Part shown: in pieces, positions 1-8,517 of the stretch
Layout of the letters: each line of letters opens with the position of its first letter
Position numbering within the stretch: the stretch's first letter is position 1
From: Chryseobacterium shigense
GTDB lineage: Bacteria > Bacteroidota > Bacteroidia > Flavobacteriales > Weeksellaceae
Length of the DNA: 64,000 nucleotides
Assembly (NCBI RefSeq): GCF_900156575.1
Contig: NZ_FTNY01000004.1
Location: 1-64,000, forward strand
Direction of reading: 5' to 3'
The notes under the pieces: generated by a model
Databases searched by the model: none
The model's input: the letters and a program-made list of their open reading frames with translations, nothing else
Told to the model about the DNA's origin: nothing
Program-made: the position numbers and the translations under genes

Positions 1-33
1 CTTTTCTGTCGTTCTGTTCCCTATTTGCGGTTG

Positions 34-64
34 CAAAAGTAAGTATTTATTTCTAACTGACAAA
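34..64 (-). promoter_or_regulatory. leftward promoter 1 (TAnnTTTG type)
   Basis: On the minus strand a -7 box TACTTTTG (34-41) lies 19 bases from a -33 box TTTG (61-64). This is the Bacteroidota housekeeping promoter form. It is the last of three stacked copies; the transcribed gene would lie outside the window. Confidence 0.55.
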
Positions 65-159
65 ATGTTTACCAAAGAAAATTTAAAGTTTTTTTAGTAA
101 CCTTAATCCCTCTACAAACATCTGTCCTTACTGCTTCTGCGCTCCGTTTAACCGGACTG

Positions 160-189
160 CAAAGATAAGAAAATTTTTAACGCCCGCAA
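160..189 (-). promoter_or_regulatory. leftward promoter 2 (TAnnTTTG type)
   Basis: On the minus strand a -7 box TATCTTTG (160-167) lies 19 bases from a -33 TTG (187-189). The stretch after the box is GC-rich compared with its surroundings. Confidence 0.55.
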
Positions 190-306
190 CTTTTATTTCT
201 AAAAAATTGTAAGCTCTTTTTTTATCTTATTAAAGCATTTCATAAATACTATTGCTTATCTAAAAGCTCTTCTGTGCTACTGGATAACTCGCGTTTTTCA
301 GTGGGG

Positions 307-339
307 CAAAGATAACAACTTATCACATAGCAAAACAAA
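307..339 (-). promoter_or_regulatory. leftward promoter 3 (TAnnTTTG type)
   Basis: On the minus strand a -7 box TATCTTTG (307-314) has a TTTG at 336-339, 21 bases upstream. A GC-rich start region follows, as for promoter 2. Confidence 0.5.
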
Positions 340-890
340 CTTATTTAACATAAAATTTACCATTCCGTCATATTGGAACATAAACAGCTGGTAGGCAGAG
401 AGAAAAATTTAAACTAATGTTTAATCTTAAATGAAGTTTTTATGTAAAAACAGGTCTACTGTTTATTTTGTATATAGATAAGGCTTAAAAAATCGGCGTA
501 GGAGTTATTTAATCTATCCTATACAGAGTCTGATCGTAGAAGATTTTGACTTAAGAAGGGCTTTTGGCTAAATATGTTCTGTATTCTGAAATTTTATTTG
601 GTAATGGACTTTATGTAGACACGATAAAGAATAGTTGATCTAGAATCTCTGAGTTTAGAATAGAGCTAAGTTAGAGATTTCACAAGTTTAGGAAGCTTTT
701 TACTTTTAAGAGAATACTCCTATTATATATGTATAAAAAGTTAGGTAACTATTTTCTATTGGAGAAATGAAAATTTCTTGTGCTCCTGAGATTGTATAAT
801 AGCATTTTACCGCATAAAATTCCCAATCTGATTAAGTTGAAAACAAAAGAAATTTAAAAATTTTACGAGAATCAATTATCTCTATAAAAA

Positions 891-1397
891 CTATTTCAAT
901 TCCGATAAATATCTTTCTTCAATAATGCTCAAATGATGATAATTGTGTCCTACTAGCAGTTTTCCGATCGTTTCTACAGCCAATGGATTTCCGTTAGCTA
1001 TACCTGTATTTTTTAAAACAGATGGCTCAATAGTTTCAAGTAGTATTTGTGAAGACCTTCTTATCAGTTTATATTCTTCAAGCAAGGATTCTAAAGATCT
1101 ATGATTGGCAAAAGAAGCCGCAGCATAATTTTCTTCATCGAAGCCAGGTAATTCCGCCTTCTCCCCTCTTGCAAAAGCCAGAATTCTGTATTGAAATATT
1201 CTTTCAGTATCAGATAAATGTAATAAAAGCTCTTTTAGTGTCCATTTTCCTTCTGCATAGGCAAAAAGAGATTGTTCTTCGGTAATGGCAGAATATACCT
1301 CCAGGGTTTTTTCCCCAGATCTTTTTAATTCTCCTATCCAGTCCTCAGAAGGGATCTTATCAAGGTATCTTTGTACGTATTTTTGAAAATCAGACAT
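891..1397 (-). CDS. DinB family protein
   Basis: 168-residue protein of the DinB/YfiT four-helix-bundle superfamily, whose members bind a metal through three histidines and include thiol transferases and stress proteins. H60 sits in the segment LLLHLSDTER and H151/H155 in GHNYHHLSIIEERYL, giving the expected triad. The frame stays open to 1463, but the ATG at 1397 starts at the conserved N-terminus and is preferred; the extra 22 residues look like leader. It lies 96 bases after a GNAT gene on the same strand and may end that operon. Substrate unknown. Confidence 0.8.
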   Translation of the reverse strand: MSDFQKYVQRYLDKIPSEDWIGELKRSGEKTLEVYSAITEEQSLFAYAEGKWTLKELLLHLSDTERIFQYRILAFARGEKAELPGFDEENYAAASFANHRSLESLLEEYKLIRRSSQILLETIEPSVLKNTGIANGNPLAVETIGKLLVGHNYHHLSIIEERYLSELK

Positions 1398-1493
1398 ATT
1401 TTTTTGAGTTAATAAGTTATTAGTGATGAATGAAATCAGCAGTGATGGTTTAGAAAAGACCATTTAACCATTGCTTATTGACCATTCACATTT

Positions 1494-1946
1494 TTAATTT
1501 CTTTTGTTTGTCCATTCATAAAAATTCACTGAATCATACAATTGAAAGCCGCAAGCCGGATATAACTGATTTCCGATGTCATTATTTTTTCCAGTTTCCA
1601 ACAGGACTCCGCACGCATCTGATGATCGGCAAAGTTCTTTTGCTTCTTCAATCAATTCTTTGGAATACCCTTTCCCTCTATGATTTTCGTTGACATAAAG
1701 ATCGTTCAATAACCAGTAACGCTGCATTCTTGTGGATGAAAATATAGGATAGAGCTGAACAAATCCTGTCAGTTTCCCCTCTTCCTCTGCTACAAAAATT
1801 TCAGAGTCTCTGTTCTTGAGTCTTTCTTTAAGAAAATTTTCCGCAGAAGGGATATCAGACTCTTTGTGATAAAAAATTCTGTATTGGTCAAATAATTCTG
1901 CCAATTGACTTACATCTCCAAAAGTAGCTTTTCTGGTATTCTTCAT
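1494..1946 (-). CDS. GNAT family N-acetyltransferase
   Basis: 150-residue single-domain acetyltransferase. The acetyl-CoA loop is at about 88-94 (NHRGKGY, matching Q/RxxGxG/A), after the beta-4 strand LLNDLYV. The C-terminal part with YPACGF is the usual GNAT end (F/YxxxGF). The open frame reaches 1994, but ATG 1946 is chosen because it begins the fold directly and avoids overlap with the upstream gene, which ends at 1952. Acceptor substrate cannot be told. Confidence 0.85.
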   Translation of the reverse strand: MKNTRKATFGDVSQLAELFDQYRIFYHKESDIPSAENFLKERLKNRDSEIFVAEEEGKLTGFVQLYPIFSSTRMQRYWLLNDLYVNENHRGKGYSKELIEEAKELCRSSDACGVLLETGKNNDIGNQLYPACGFQLYDSVNFYEWTNKRN

Positions 1947-1951
1947 ATTGA

Positions 1952-2434
1952 TTATAAATGATGATCGTAGCTTAACACTCTTTTCATTTTCCATTGCTTA
2001 TCTTCAAGAATCCACAGAATGGTAAATTTTGCACGACTTCCCTGATTCCATTTTTCATTTGAAAATTCAAAAAAATCATGTTCTCCTTCTTCTATGAAAG
2101 CATACAAAACATTATTATTGTACAAAGGATAGACTTTCATACTATTCGGAACCAGATCACGTCTTATTTTATTCGGTCCTCCACAAATATTATTTTTTAT
2201 GGAGGCGGTAAAGGCTTTCTCTCCGGAAGTAATTCCACCTTTATCGTGGTAAAACTCCAGGTCGTTGCTTACTATAGATTGATAATGAGAAAGATCACAG
2301 GTATTAAATCCTATATTAAAGATCAGACTATCCAGCTTTTTGGCTGTTTTGTATAATTCATCGGTAGTTTTTACCTGGGAATAGACGATCTGACTAAAAA
2401 AACTTAAGATTAAAAAGAATTGCATCTTTCTCAT
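1952..2434 (-). CDS. secreted NTF2-like (DUF4440-type) protein
   Basis: 160 residues with a signal peptide (about 1-19: MRKM, hydrophobic core, then VYSQ). The rest looks like a small NTF2/SnoaL-like fold of the DUF4440 kind: a helix with YKTAKKLDSLIF, a segment with NDLEFYHDKGG, and a C-terminal strand WILEDKQWKMKRVLSYDHHL. Such exported proteins are common in Flavobacteriia and mostly uncharacterised. ATG 2434 is chosen over in-frame upstream ATGs because it starts the signal peptide. It begins 19 bases after the transsulfuration gene, so the two are probably co-transcribed. Confidence 0.65.
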   Translation of the reverse strand: MRKMQFFLILSFFSQIVYSQVKTTDELYKTAKKLDSLIFNIGFNTCDLSHYQSIVSNDLEFYHDKGGITSGEKAFTASIKNNICGGPNKIRRDLVPNSMKVYPLYNNNVLYAFIEEGEHDFFEFSNEKWNQGSRAKFTILWILEDKQWKMKRVLSYDHHL

Positions 2435-2453
2435 TATATTGTATTTTAAAGTA

Positions 2454-3593
2454 TTAAGAAAAAGCTTTCTCAAGATCTGCAATAAGATCTTCTGCATCTT
2501 CGATCCCAACGCTTAAACGAACAAGATCATCTGTAATCCCTAATTCCTCACGCTTATCTGCAGGAATAGAAGCATGCGTCATCAATGCAGGGTGATTGGC
2601 TAATGATTCTACTCCTCCTAAAGATTCTGCTAAAGTGAAAACTCTTACTTTCTCCAAGAATTTAACTGCATCTTCTTTTTTGCCTGATTTAAAAGTAAAA
2701 GAAACCATTCCTCCAGGTTCTCTCATTTGAGATTTTGCCAGTTCGTACTGAGGATGAGATTCCAATCCAGGGTAAATCACCCGATCCACTGCAGGATGCG
2801 TTTCAAGATATTTAGCTACGGCAAGTCCGTTATCAGAATGACGCTGCATTCTTAATGCTAAAGTTTTGATTCCTCTTAAAACCAGATAAGAATCGTGAGG
2901 TCCCAAAATACCACCACTCGCAAACTGAATGAAATGCAGTTTTTCTCCCAATTCAGCATCTTTTGCAATCAATGCTCCGGCAATGACATCTGAATGTCCG
3001 CCTAAGTATTTTGTAGCTGAGTGCATCACGATATCTGCTCCCAGATCAATTGGTCTTTGAATATAAGGTGTTGCAAAAGTATTATCTACAGCCACTAAAA
3101 TATCTTTTCCTTTTGCCATTTCCACTACCGCTTTGATGTCTACGAGTTTCATCAAAGGATTCGTAGGTGTTTCTACCCAGATCAGTTTGGTTTTGTCTGT
3201 GATGACCTCTGCAATTTTAGAAACATCGTCAAAATTCACGAAAGTAAATTTCAGCTGATATTTTTCAAAAAGTCTTGTAAACATTCTGTAGGTACCCCCG
3301 TAAAGGTCATCTACAGCTACTACCTCATCGCCAGGGTTCAGTAATTTTAACACACAGTCGATAGCTGCCAGTCCGGAACCGAAAGCAAGACCTCTTGCTC
3401 CGTTCTCAATGCTTGCCAAAGAGTCTTCCAATGCCTGTCTTGTAGGATTGGCTGCTCTTGAATATTCGTATCCGGAATGTACACCCGGACTTTTTTGTGC
3501 AAATGTAGACGTTAAAAATACAGGAACATTTACAGAACCTGTTGCAGACTCATGATGCTGCCCTCCGTGAATTACTTTTGTATTAAAATTCAT
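2454..3593 (-). CDS. cystathionine gamma-synthase/lyase family PLP enzyme
   Basis: 379-residue PLP enzyme of the Cys/Met metabolism family (fold type I), the usual length for cystathionine gamma-synthase or gamma-lyase. Visible motifs are YEYSRAANPTR (42-52), the glycine-rich phosphate loop at about 71-75, D170 in VAVDNTFATP (contact to the PLP ring nitrogen), and the Schiff-base lysine K195 in HSATKYLGGHSD. C-terminal signatures SLGGVESL and RLSVGIED are present. The sequence alone does not separate synthase from lyase or homocysteine-forming variants, so no symbol is given. It probably acts in the cytoplasm in methionine/cysteine interconversion. It is in a tight minus-strand run after gldC and a lipoprotein (15-base gap). 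Confidence 0.9.
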   Translation of the reverse strand: MNFNTKVIHGGQHHESATGSVNVPVFLTSTFAQKSPGVHSGYEYSRAANPTRQALEDSLASIENGARGLAFGSGLAAIDCVLKLLNPGDEVVAVDDLYGGTYRMFTRLFEKYQLKFTFVNFDDVSKIAEVITDKTKLIWVETPTNPLMKLVDIKAVVEMAKGKDILVAVDNTFATPYIQRPIDLGADIVMHSATKYLGGHSDVIAGALIAKDAELGEKLHFIQFASGGILGPHDSYLVLRGIKTLALRMQRHSDNGLAVAKYLETHPAVDRVIYPGLESHPQYELAKSQMREPGGMVSFTFKSGKKEDAVKFLEKVRVFTLAESLGGVESLANHPALMTHASIPADKREELGITDDLVRLSVGIEDAEDLIADLEKAFS

Positions 3594-3607
3594 AATATTT
3601 TTATTTT

Positions 3608-4168
3608 TTATAAGCCTGCCATAAAAAAGTCAAGGCTTTTTGAAACGTTATCGGATTTTCTTTTCACTTCCAGCTTTCCGTTAAAAGCGTAAGTTACTGC
3701 TTCTATCTCTTGCGGAATCTTATCAGGAACAGTGGTTGTGTAAGAAACCTGATATTCACTGTTTTCATACTGATCTTTCCCTGTTTCTTTCAGTTCTTCA
3801 AACTTTCCATTGATTTTGAGAATGATTTTTTTCAGAGAATGATCTATATAAGCAATATCTGAGCCGTTTCCTTTAATGAAATCATCCATACCAGGAACAA
3901 GCTCCATAATAGATTCTCCTTCCATGTCATGAGGATGAAGGCTTCCCTTTACCATCGCTGCAGGAATCTCCTTTTCTTTGAATAAAGAAATATCCAGATC
4001 TGCATTTTCAGCAACTTTCTCAGTCCCTGAAACTTCATTATTTTCTGAAGCAGGAAGTTTTTCTGCCATGACAACAGAATCTCCTGTTTTTGTTTCTTTG
4101 AGTTCGTTTTTTTTGCTGCATGCGGCCAACATTACCGCTGTACTGATGAGTAAAAGTGCTTTTTTCAT
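3608..4168 (-). CDS. lipoprotein, unknown function
   Basis: 186 residues beginning with a lipoprotein signal peptide whose lipobox LAAC puts the acylated cysteine at residue 17. An acidic, low-complexity linker (about 18-60) follows, then a domain of about 120 residues that I do not recognise. The domain contains NGKFEELKETGKDQYENSEYQVSY and other strand-rich segments. The upstream in-frame ATG at 4234 is unlikely because it overlaps gldC and adds a non-signal leader. It sits between gldC (28 bases upstream) and the transsulfuration gene (15 bases downstream). Confidence 0.75.
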   Translation of the reverse strand: MKKALLLISTAVMLAACSKKNELKETKTGDSVVMAEKLPASENNEVSGTEKVAENADLDISLFKEKEIPAAMVKGSLHPHDMEGESIMELVPGMDDFIKGNGSDIAYIDHSLKKIILKINGKFEELKETGKDQYENSEYQVSYTTTVPDKIPQEIEAVTYAFNGKLEVKRKSDNVSKSLDFFMAGL

Positions 4169-4196
4169 ATAATTTTGTGATTGGTGTGGAGTTTTG

Positions 4197-4526
4197 CTAT
4201 ACCGATCTGATGGCTGATTTAATTGCGAATTCATCCGCTATCTGCTCCAGCCACTGTGCGACATCTTCTTCTCCGGTAGCTCTCTGGTATGTACTTCCTA
4301 AAGATACCAAAATCTGATGAATAAACATTTTCATCTGATCTACAGGCATTTCTTTTGTCCAAAGATCGATTCTTAAAGCTTCCATTGTTTTGTCGTCCCA
4401 AACAGAGATCATCGTAGCTTTTGTTTCCTCTTTTTCTACCCCGCCGTCCTGAGCGTTCCATGTTATGCTTTCAGGAATGTGGTTCTCATCCAACTCTACA
4501 TCTATTGTAATCTGAGTTTTTCTCAT
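4197..4526 (-). CDS. gldC: gliding motility protein GldC
   Basis: 109 residues, full length for GldC. The N-terminus (MRKTQITIDVELDENHIPE) and the central IDLWTKEMPVDQMK segment are characteristic of the family. In Flavobacterium johnsoniae GldC is a cytoplasmic accessory that supports gliding. Many Chryseobacterium strains keep gldB/gldC without obvious gliding. Here gldC is downstream of gldB on the same strand, but a hairpin with a T-run (4667-4701) lies between them and gldC has its own promoter box, so it may be transcribed separately. It probably leads the run gldC, lipoprotein, PLP enzyme, NTF2-like protein, GNAT. Confidence 0.9.
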   Translation of the reverse strand: MRKTQITIDVELDENHIPESITWNAQDGGVEKEETKATMISVWDDKTMEALRIDLWTKEMPVDQMKMFIHQILVSLGSTYQRATGEEDVAQWLEQIADEFAIKSAIRSV

Positions 4527-4546
4527 ATCAATCTAAAATTTTTCCG

Positions 4547-4554
4547 CAAAGTTA
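4547..4554 (-). promoter_or_regulatory. -7 box of gldC promoter
   Basis: TAACTTTG on the minus strand, about 20 bases before the gldC start. No clear -33 box. Confidence 0.45.
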
Positions 4555-4666
4555 CTACTTCTTCAGCTTATCTAAAATTTCTACGAAGTTATCTTCACCA
4601 GGAAATGACTATTAAAGTAAAAAAGAATTCCTTCGTTGAAGCCGCAATAAATATAAAGTTTCCCAT

Positions 4667-4701
4667 TAAAAAAATAACCTTCAAATTAATTTGAAGGTTA
4701 T
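4667..4701 (-). terminator. terminator after gldB
   Basis: Perfect 28-base inverted repeat (4674-4701, arms ATAACCTTCAAATT) followed on the minus strand by a T-run, 16 bases after the gldB stop. Confidence 0.8.
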
Positions 4702-4716
4702 CATTTATTTTAAATG

Positions 4717-5700
4717 TTATGGTTTTTTAGGTTTGTAGACTGCTTCATTAAATATCTTTGTGCCGTCAAACTTTAAGAAATCCACCAGTTTGGTTTCGGG
4801 TTTCTGTCTGAAATAGGCTTTGCAGATCTGCCATCCGGTAAAGATTCCGATCTGAGGGGAAGACTCATTATCAATTTCTGTATAAAATTTGGAGAAAGGT
4901 CCCGGAGAAATAAAACGTTCGACCAACCTGGGATCATCTCCGAAGATCAGATTACTTTCTACAAAATAATTCCAGATATTGGACTCATTAGATACAGCCC
5001 AATCGTACTGTTTTTTGGTATAGTTCATTTTAAGATAATCCGGCGTCTCCGGAAGGAAGGCATCCTGTAAGATCATGATTTTTCCATTCAGAATGACTTT
5101 ATCTATGAATTTCTGATGATCCGGATCTTCTGTTACAATATTTTCGGCAAAGATCTGGGAAACTTTAGGAACCATATTCTGTGGGTTCATCGACTTCTGA
5201 AAATATAACTCAAGTCCTTTGTAATTGGCATTTCCATCTCCCATAAATCCTGTGATATCGATGAAGAGAAGATTTCCTTTTGAATCATAAAAAATAGGGT
5301 CCTGAACCATCTGTAATGCTGATGAAAACAAATAAACTTTAGGATTTTTGAACTGCGGAAAATAATATTTTATATGAGCAAACAGGTCCTGAAGTTCTTT
5401 CTGAAGCTTGGTCTCATCTATTTTGCCCGCTGCTTCTTTATAGATCTTGATCTCTTCGACGTCCGCTCTTCTTTTTCCAAAATCGGCATCAGAAACGGTT
5501 CCCTGGAACCATGGAAATTTAGCTTTAAATTGTTCAAGAGGAATATCCTGATTGTAAAACTGTTTGGAAATATCCGTTAATTCAACTTTTTCTGCAGTAT
5601 CTTTTATTTCTACTTTCCACTGGTTTCCGGGTTCTTTTTTACAGGAATCCAAAGCAAGAACTAAAATGGAAGAAAGGGCAATAATTCTAAAAATCTTCAT
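4717..5700 (-). CDS. gldB: gliding motility lipoprotein GldB
   Basis: 327-residue lipoprotein. The signal peptide ends at a lipobox-like LDSC with C20, so it is probably membrane-anchored and periplasmic. The body matches the GldB family in length and landmarks: the N-terminal FYNQDIPLEQFKAKFPWF and the C-terminal segment PQIGIFTGWQICKAYFRQKPE. GldB is required for gliding in F. johnsoniae; its biochemical role is not settled. Start fixed by the signal peptide. A TATTTTTG promoter box lies 26 bases upstream, in the short gap shared with the divergent LRR gene. Confidence 0.88.
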   Translation of the reverse strand: MKIFRIIALSSILVLALDSCKKEPGNQWKVEIKDTAEKVELTDISKQFYNQDIPLEQFKAKFPWFQGTVSDADFGKRRADVEEIKIYKEAAGKIDETKLQKELQDLFAHIKYYFPQFKNPKVYLFSSALQMVQDPIFYDSKGNLLFIDITGFMGDGNANYKGLELYFQKSMNPQNMVPKVSQIFAENIVTEDPDHQKFIDKVILNGKIMILQDAFLPETPDYLKMNYTKKQYDWAVSNESNIWNYFVESNLIFGDDPRLVERFISPGPFSKFYTEIDNESSPQIGIFTGWQICKAYFRQKPETKLVDFLKFDGTKIFNEAVYKPKKP

Positions 5701-5725
5701 TATTTTTACATGAAATTTAAGTGTA

Positions 5726-5733
5726 CAAAAATA
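5726..5733 (-). promoter_or_regulatory. -7 box of gldB promoter
   Basis: TATTTTTG on the minus strand, about 26 bases before the gldB start. The 52-base divergent gap leaves room for little else. Confidence 0.45.
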
Positions 5734-5752
5734 AGGATTAAAAACACAATCG

Positions 5753-6394
5753 ATGAGGAAAATTAAAATATTTGCAACCCTCTGCCTGATTATGTCAGGA
5801 TTTTCTTTTTTTTCAGCTCAAAAAATTAATTTTAAAGATCAAAACTTTGAAAAGGCTGTACTGGAAAATTTTGATCTTAATAAAAATGGTTCGCTGGAAC
5901 AGCTGGAGGCAGACGTAGTCACTAATTTATTTCTGGTTCAAAAAGGAATTCAATCGGCTGAAGATACTCGTTTCTTCCCCAACGTCAAAATGATCGTGCT
6001 GGATGACAATACTATTTCCCATGTGTCTATTGCCAATTTCCCACATCTAGAGCTATTTTCCTGTACAGGATGCAGAATCTCGGCTTTTAAGGGAGAAGAT
6101 CTTAAAAATCTGACTTCACTGTATCTTGACCAGAATCTTTTGGAGAACATTTCATTAAAGGACACCCCAAAAATTGATCAATTAACATTATCTTTAAATC
6201 AATTAAAAACCATTGATCTCACTGCGCTCAAAAATCTTAGAAAACTGAACGTTGAACACAATAAGATTCAAAAACTTGATATCTCCGGAAACCCGGCCCT
6301 TCAAACACTGAACGTAGGCGGAAATAAAATGAAGGAAGCAGACATCAGGAAAGGAACGAAAACCGACGTTACGATTTTCGGAACTGAGCTCTAA
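5753..6394 (+). CDS. secreted leucine-rich-repeat protein
   Basis: 213 residues with a signal peptide (about 1-22, ending FFSAQ). An EF-hand-like acidic loop (41-52, DLNKNGSLEQLE) is followed by about five leucine-rich repeats from about 75 to 200, each with the LxxLxLxxN pattern (for example LTSLYLDQNLL and LRKLNVEHNKI). There is no visible C-terminal sorting domain, so it is probably periplasmic or surface-associated and may bind protein. It ends 3 bases before the next gene. Confidence 0.75.
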   Translation: MRKIKIFATLCLIMSGFSFFSAQKINFKDQNFEKAVLENFDLNKNGSLEQLEADVVTNLFLVQKGIQSAEDTRFFPNVKMIVLDDNTISHVSIANFPHLELFSCTGCRISAFKGEDLKNLTSLYLDQNLLENISLKDTPKIDQLTLSLNQLKTIDLTALKNLRKLNVEHNKIQKLDISGNPALQTLNVGGNKMKEADIRKGTKTDVTIFGTEL

Positions 6395-6397
6395 ATT

Positions 6398-6931
6398 ATG
6401 AATATGAAAATAGAAACAAAAAGGCTGATCTTACGAAAACTTGAAGAAACCGATGTTGAACGGATGTTTCTTTTGGATTCTAATCCTGAAGTAATGAAAT
6501 ACATTGGCGTTCCGGTACTCACAGAGCGATATGAATCATTAAACGTGATCAGAATGATCCGGAAACAATATGATGAAAATGGTACAGGAAGATTGGCTGT
6601 CATTGAAAAGGAATCCGGACTTTTAATCGGCTGGAGCGGATTGAAACGGCTTACTGAAGAGACCAACGGTTATAAAAATGTATTGGATCTCGGTTACCGT
6701 TATTTACCTGAGTCATGGGGTAAAGGCTATGCAATGGAGGCGGCAAGAGCATCTCTGGATCTTGGATTTATTGATATGAAAGCTGATGTTATCTATGCTT
6801 ATGCCCATTGTGAAAACGAGGGTTCCAATCATATTCTAACCAAATTAGGCTTTGTGAAAACCAGTGAATTTGAAGAACCTGATGGGATCTGTAACTGGTA
6901 TGAGCTCAAACGCGAAAAATATATACCATAA
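6398..6931 (+). CDS. GNAT N-acetyltransferase, RimJ/RimL type
   Basis: 177 residues beginning with the family pattern ETKRLILRKLEETDVERMF. The acetyl-CoA loop is PESWGKGYAMEA (about 104-115), and a late NxGSNHILTKLGF segment is typical of RimJ/RimL-like acetyltransferases, which modify protein N-termini or small molecules. Start could be residue 1 or the Met at residue 3. It follows the LRR gene by 3 bases. Substrate unknown. Confidence 0.85.
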   Translation: MNMKIETKRLILRKLEETDVERMFLLDSNPEVMKYIGVPVLTERYESLNVIRMIRKQYDENGTGRLAVIEKESGLLIGWSGLKRLTEETNGYKNVLDLGYRYLPESWGKGYAMEAARASLDLGFIDMKADVIYAYAHCENEGSNHILTKLGFVKTSEFEEPDGICNWYELKREKYIP

Positions 6932-6935
6932 TATA

Positions 6936-7115
6936 ATGACCCAATCAGGAAGATGAGAGTACCGCTTATACTTCGCAGACATTTCAACTATCGTCAATTT
7001 GATTCCGAAAAAACCTGTAATTTTGGAATCTCTTTTCCAATTGATTCCTGAAGGTAATGACGTGACTGTTGAGCGGACTGAAGATGGACTAAAAAATGAA
7101 TTTGAAACAGACTAA
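6936..7115 (+). pseudogene. small reading frame broken by in-frame TGA
   Basis: ATG at 6936 opens MTQSGR, then TGA (6954-6956), and the same frame continues open for 52 codons to TAA at 7113-7115. The continuation (DISTIVNLIPKKPVI..., VTVERTEDGLKNEFETD) has normal coding character, and the whole frame fits exactly between the acetyltransferase stop and nadE. A TGG-to-TGA change would explain it, giving a 59-residue protein. It could also be a decayed gene end. No homolog recognised. Confidence 0.35.
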
Positions 7116-7128
7116 AAAAATATAAATA

Positions 7129-7923
7129 ATGCAGACTCAAAAAGTAATAGATCATATTGTACAGTGGTTAAAAGATTATGCTGTAAAAGCCAAAGTAAAC
7201 GGCTATGTTATTGGGGTTTCCGGAGGTGTGGATTCCGGTGTGGTTTCTACTCTTGCCGCTATGACAGGATTGAAAACTCTTGTTATCGAAATGCCTATCC
7301 GCCAGAAGCCGGATCAGATAGACCGTGCCTGGGAACATATGAATGATCTGAAATCTAAGTTTCCTAACGTAGAGGCCATGTCTGTGAACCTGACTCCTGC
7401 TTTCGAAGAACTTTATAAAACTTTTGATGTAAAAGATGATCTGTTTCCCAATGAGAAACTGGCTTTTGCCAACACCAGATCTCGTCTGAGAATGCTTACA
7501 TTGTATTATTACGGACAGCTGAATGGTCTTCTGGTATGTGGAACGGGAAATAAGGTAGAGGATTTCGGAATAGGATTTTATACAAAATATGGTGATGGCG
7601 GTGTAGACGTCTCTCCTATTGCAGACCTTTACAAAACTGAAGTATATACGCTTGCAAAAGCTTTAAATCTGGTTAAAAACATCCAGGAAGCCATTCCTAC
7701 AGACGGTCTTTGGGATGTAGACAGAACTGATGAACAACAAATCGGAGCGACCTATCCAGAACTGGAAAAAATCCAGAAAGAATACGGAACCAAAACTGCC
7801 GACGACTATGAAGGCCGTGATCAAGAAGTATTTTTAATTTTTGACAGAATGCATAAAGCAGCTCAACATAAAATAAATCCTATCCCGGTTTGCGATATTC
7901 CTGAGGAATGGAGAAATGATTAG
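7129..7923 (+). CDS. nadE: NH3-dependent NAD(+) synthase
   Basis: 264 residues. It makes NAD from deamido-NAD, ATP and ammonia in the cytoplasm. The N-type ATP pyrophosphatase loop SGGVDS is at 31-36. GTGNKVEDFGIGFYTKYGDGG and DVSPIADLYKTEVY are the substrate-binding signatures. It lacks the N-terminal nitrilase domain of glutamine-dependent NadE, so it would use free ammonia. nadE near gldBC is a familiar flavobacterial arrangement. A barnase-like gene follows 22 bases downstream on the same strand. Confidence 0.93.
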   Translation: MQTQKVIDHIVQWLKDYAVKAKVNGYVIGVSGGVDSGVVSTLAAMTGLKTLVIEMPIRQKPDQIDRAWEHMNDLKSKFPNVEAMSVNLTPAFEELYKTFDVKDDLFPNEKLAFANTRSRLRMLTLYYYGQLNGLLVCGTGNKVEDFGIGFYTKYGDGGVDVSPIADLYKTEVYTLAKALNLVKNIQEAIPTDGLWDVDRTDEQQIGATYPELEKIQKEYGTKTADDYEGRDQEVFLIFDRMHKAAQHKINPIPVCDIPEEWRND

Positions 7924-7945
7924 CTTTGAGTGATAAATTTTATAT

Positions 7946-8461
7946 ATGAACGGTAAAATAAGATCTGTATTTTTTATTTGTCTTGGACTTCTCTTCGGAA
8001 TGTCTGTGATGTATATCTACAATAATTTTATTGCGGACAAAAAAACAAATACAGAAGCTGCACAAACGGAAGTTTCGAGAAATGCAAAAGTTTCCACAGC
8101 TTCCCGAGATATCCCTGAACAGTCTTCTTCCCAGTCCATCGACCAGATTACAGAGGAAAAAAAAGTCATTAGCTACGTTAAGCAAAACCACAGACTTCCG
8201 GATTATTACATCTCTAAAAATGAAGCCAGAAAACTGGGGTGGAATCCTTCCAAAGGAAACCTGTGCGACGTATTGCCGGGAAGAGCAATCGGTGGTGACA
8301 AGTTCAGCAACCGGGAGAAGAGGCTTCCGGGAGATGAAAAATATTATGAAGCGGATGTGAACTACCGATGTGGAAACCGAAATGCAGACCGTATTATTTT
8401 TACGCGAAACGGAGATGTTTATTTAACCAAAAACCATTATAAGAGCTTTGAGAAGCAGTAA
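7946..8461 (+). CDS. barnase-family ribonuclease, membrane-anchored or secreted
   Basis: 171 residues: an N-terminal hydrophobic segment (7-27, TM anchor or signal peptide), a Ser/Thr/Glu-rich linker (about 30-68), and a barnase-type guanyl-specific RNase domain (about 70-170). The catalytic residues are all present: E135 in YYEADVNY, R149 in NADRIIF and H164 in KNHYKSF. Their spacing (14 and 15) is the same as E73/R87/H102 of barnase. The conserved SKGNLCDVLPGRAIGGDKFSNRE core is intact. It should therefore be an active extracytoplasmic RNase. Its likely inhibitor (barstar-like, 8884-9189) lies downstream, but a GIY-YIG element sits between them. Family assignment is strong; biological target is inferred. 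Confidence 0.9.
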   Translation: MNGKIRSVFFICLGLLFGMSVMYIYNNFIADKKTNTEAAQTEVSRNAKVSTASRDIPEQSSSQSIDQITEEKKVISYVKQNHRLPDYYISKNEARKLGWNPSKGNLCDVLPGRAIGGDKFSNREKRLPGDEKYYEADVNYRCGNRNADRIIFTRNGDVYLTKNHYKSFEKQ

Positions 8462-8469
8462 TTAAGCTT

Positions 8470-8502
8470 GTCATTGCGAGGAGCGTAGCGACGAAGCAAT
8501 CT
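8470..8502 (+). repeat. left inverted repeat of GIY-YIG unit
   Basis: 33 bases, pairing with 8826-8857. It resembles the short ATTGCGAG.../...GAAGCAAT palindromic repeats scattered in many bacterial genomes. Confidence 0.75.
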
Positions 8503-8517
8503 TTATGATAAAGGAAT

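Larger units (their letters stand above)
1..890. other. gene-free AT-rich region
   Basis: I see no convincing reading frame on either strand. The left 340 bases carry three stacked promoter-like boxes pointing left (listed separately). About 345-890 is very AT-rich and I recognise nothing in it: no tRNA-like or rRNA-like stretch and no hairpin with a T-run. Confidence 0.6.

Noticed and set aside
345..890. rRNA or tRNA remnant in the left gap
   Set aside because: No cloverleaf-like arms or conserved rRNA strings were visible; the content is AT-rich and unremarkable.
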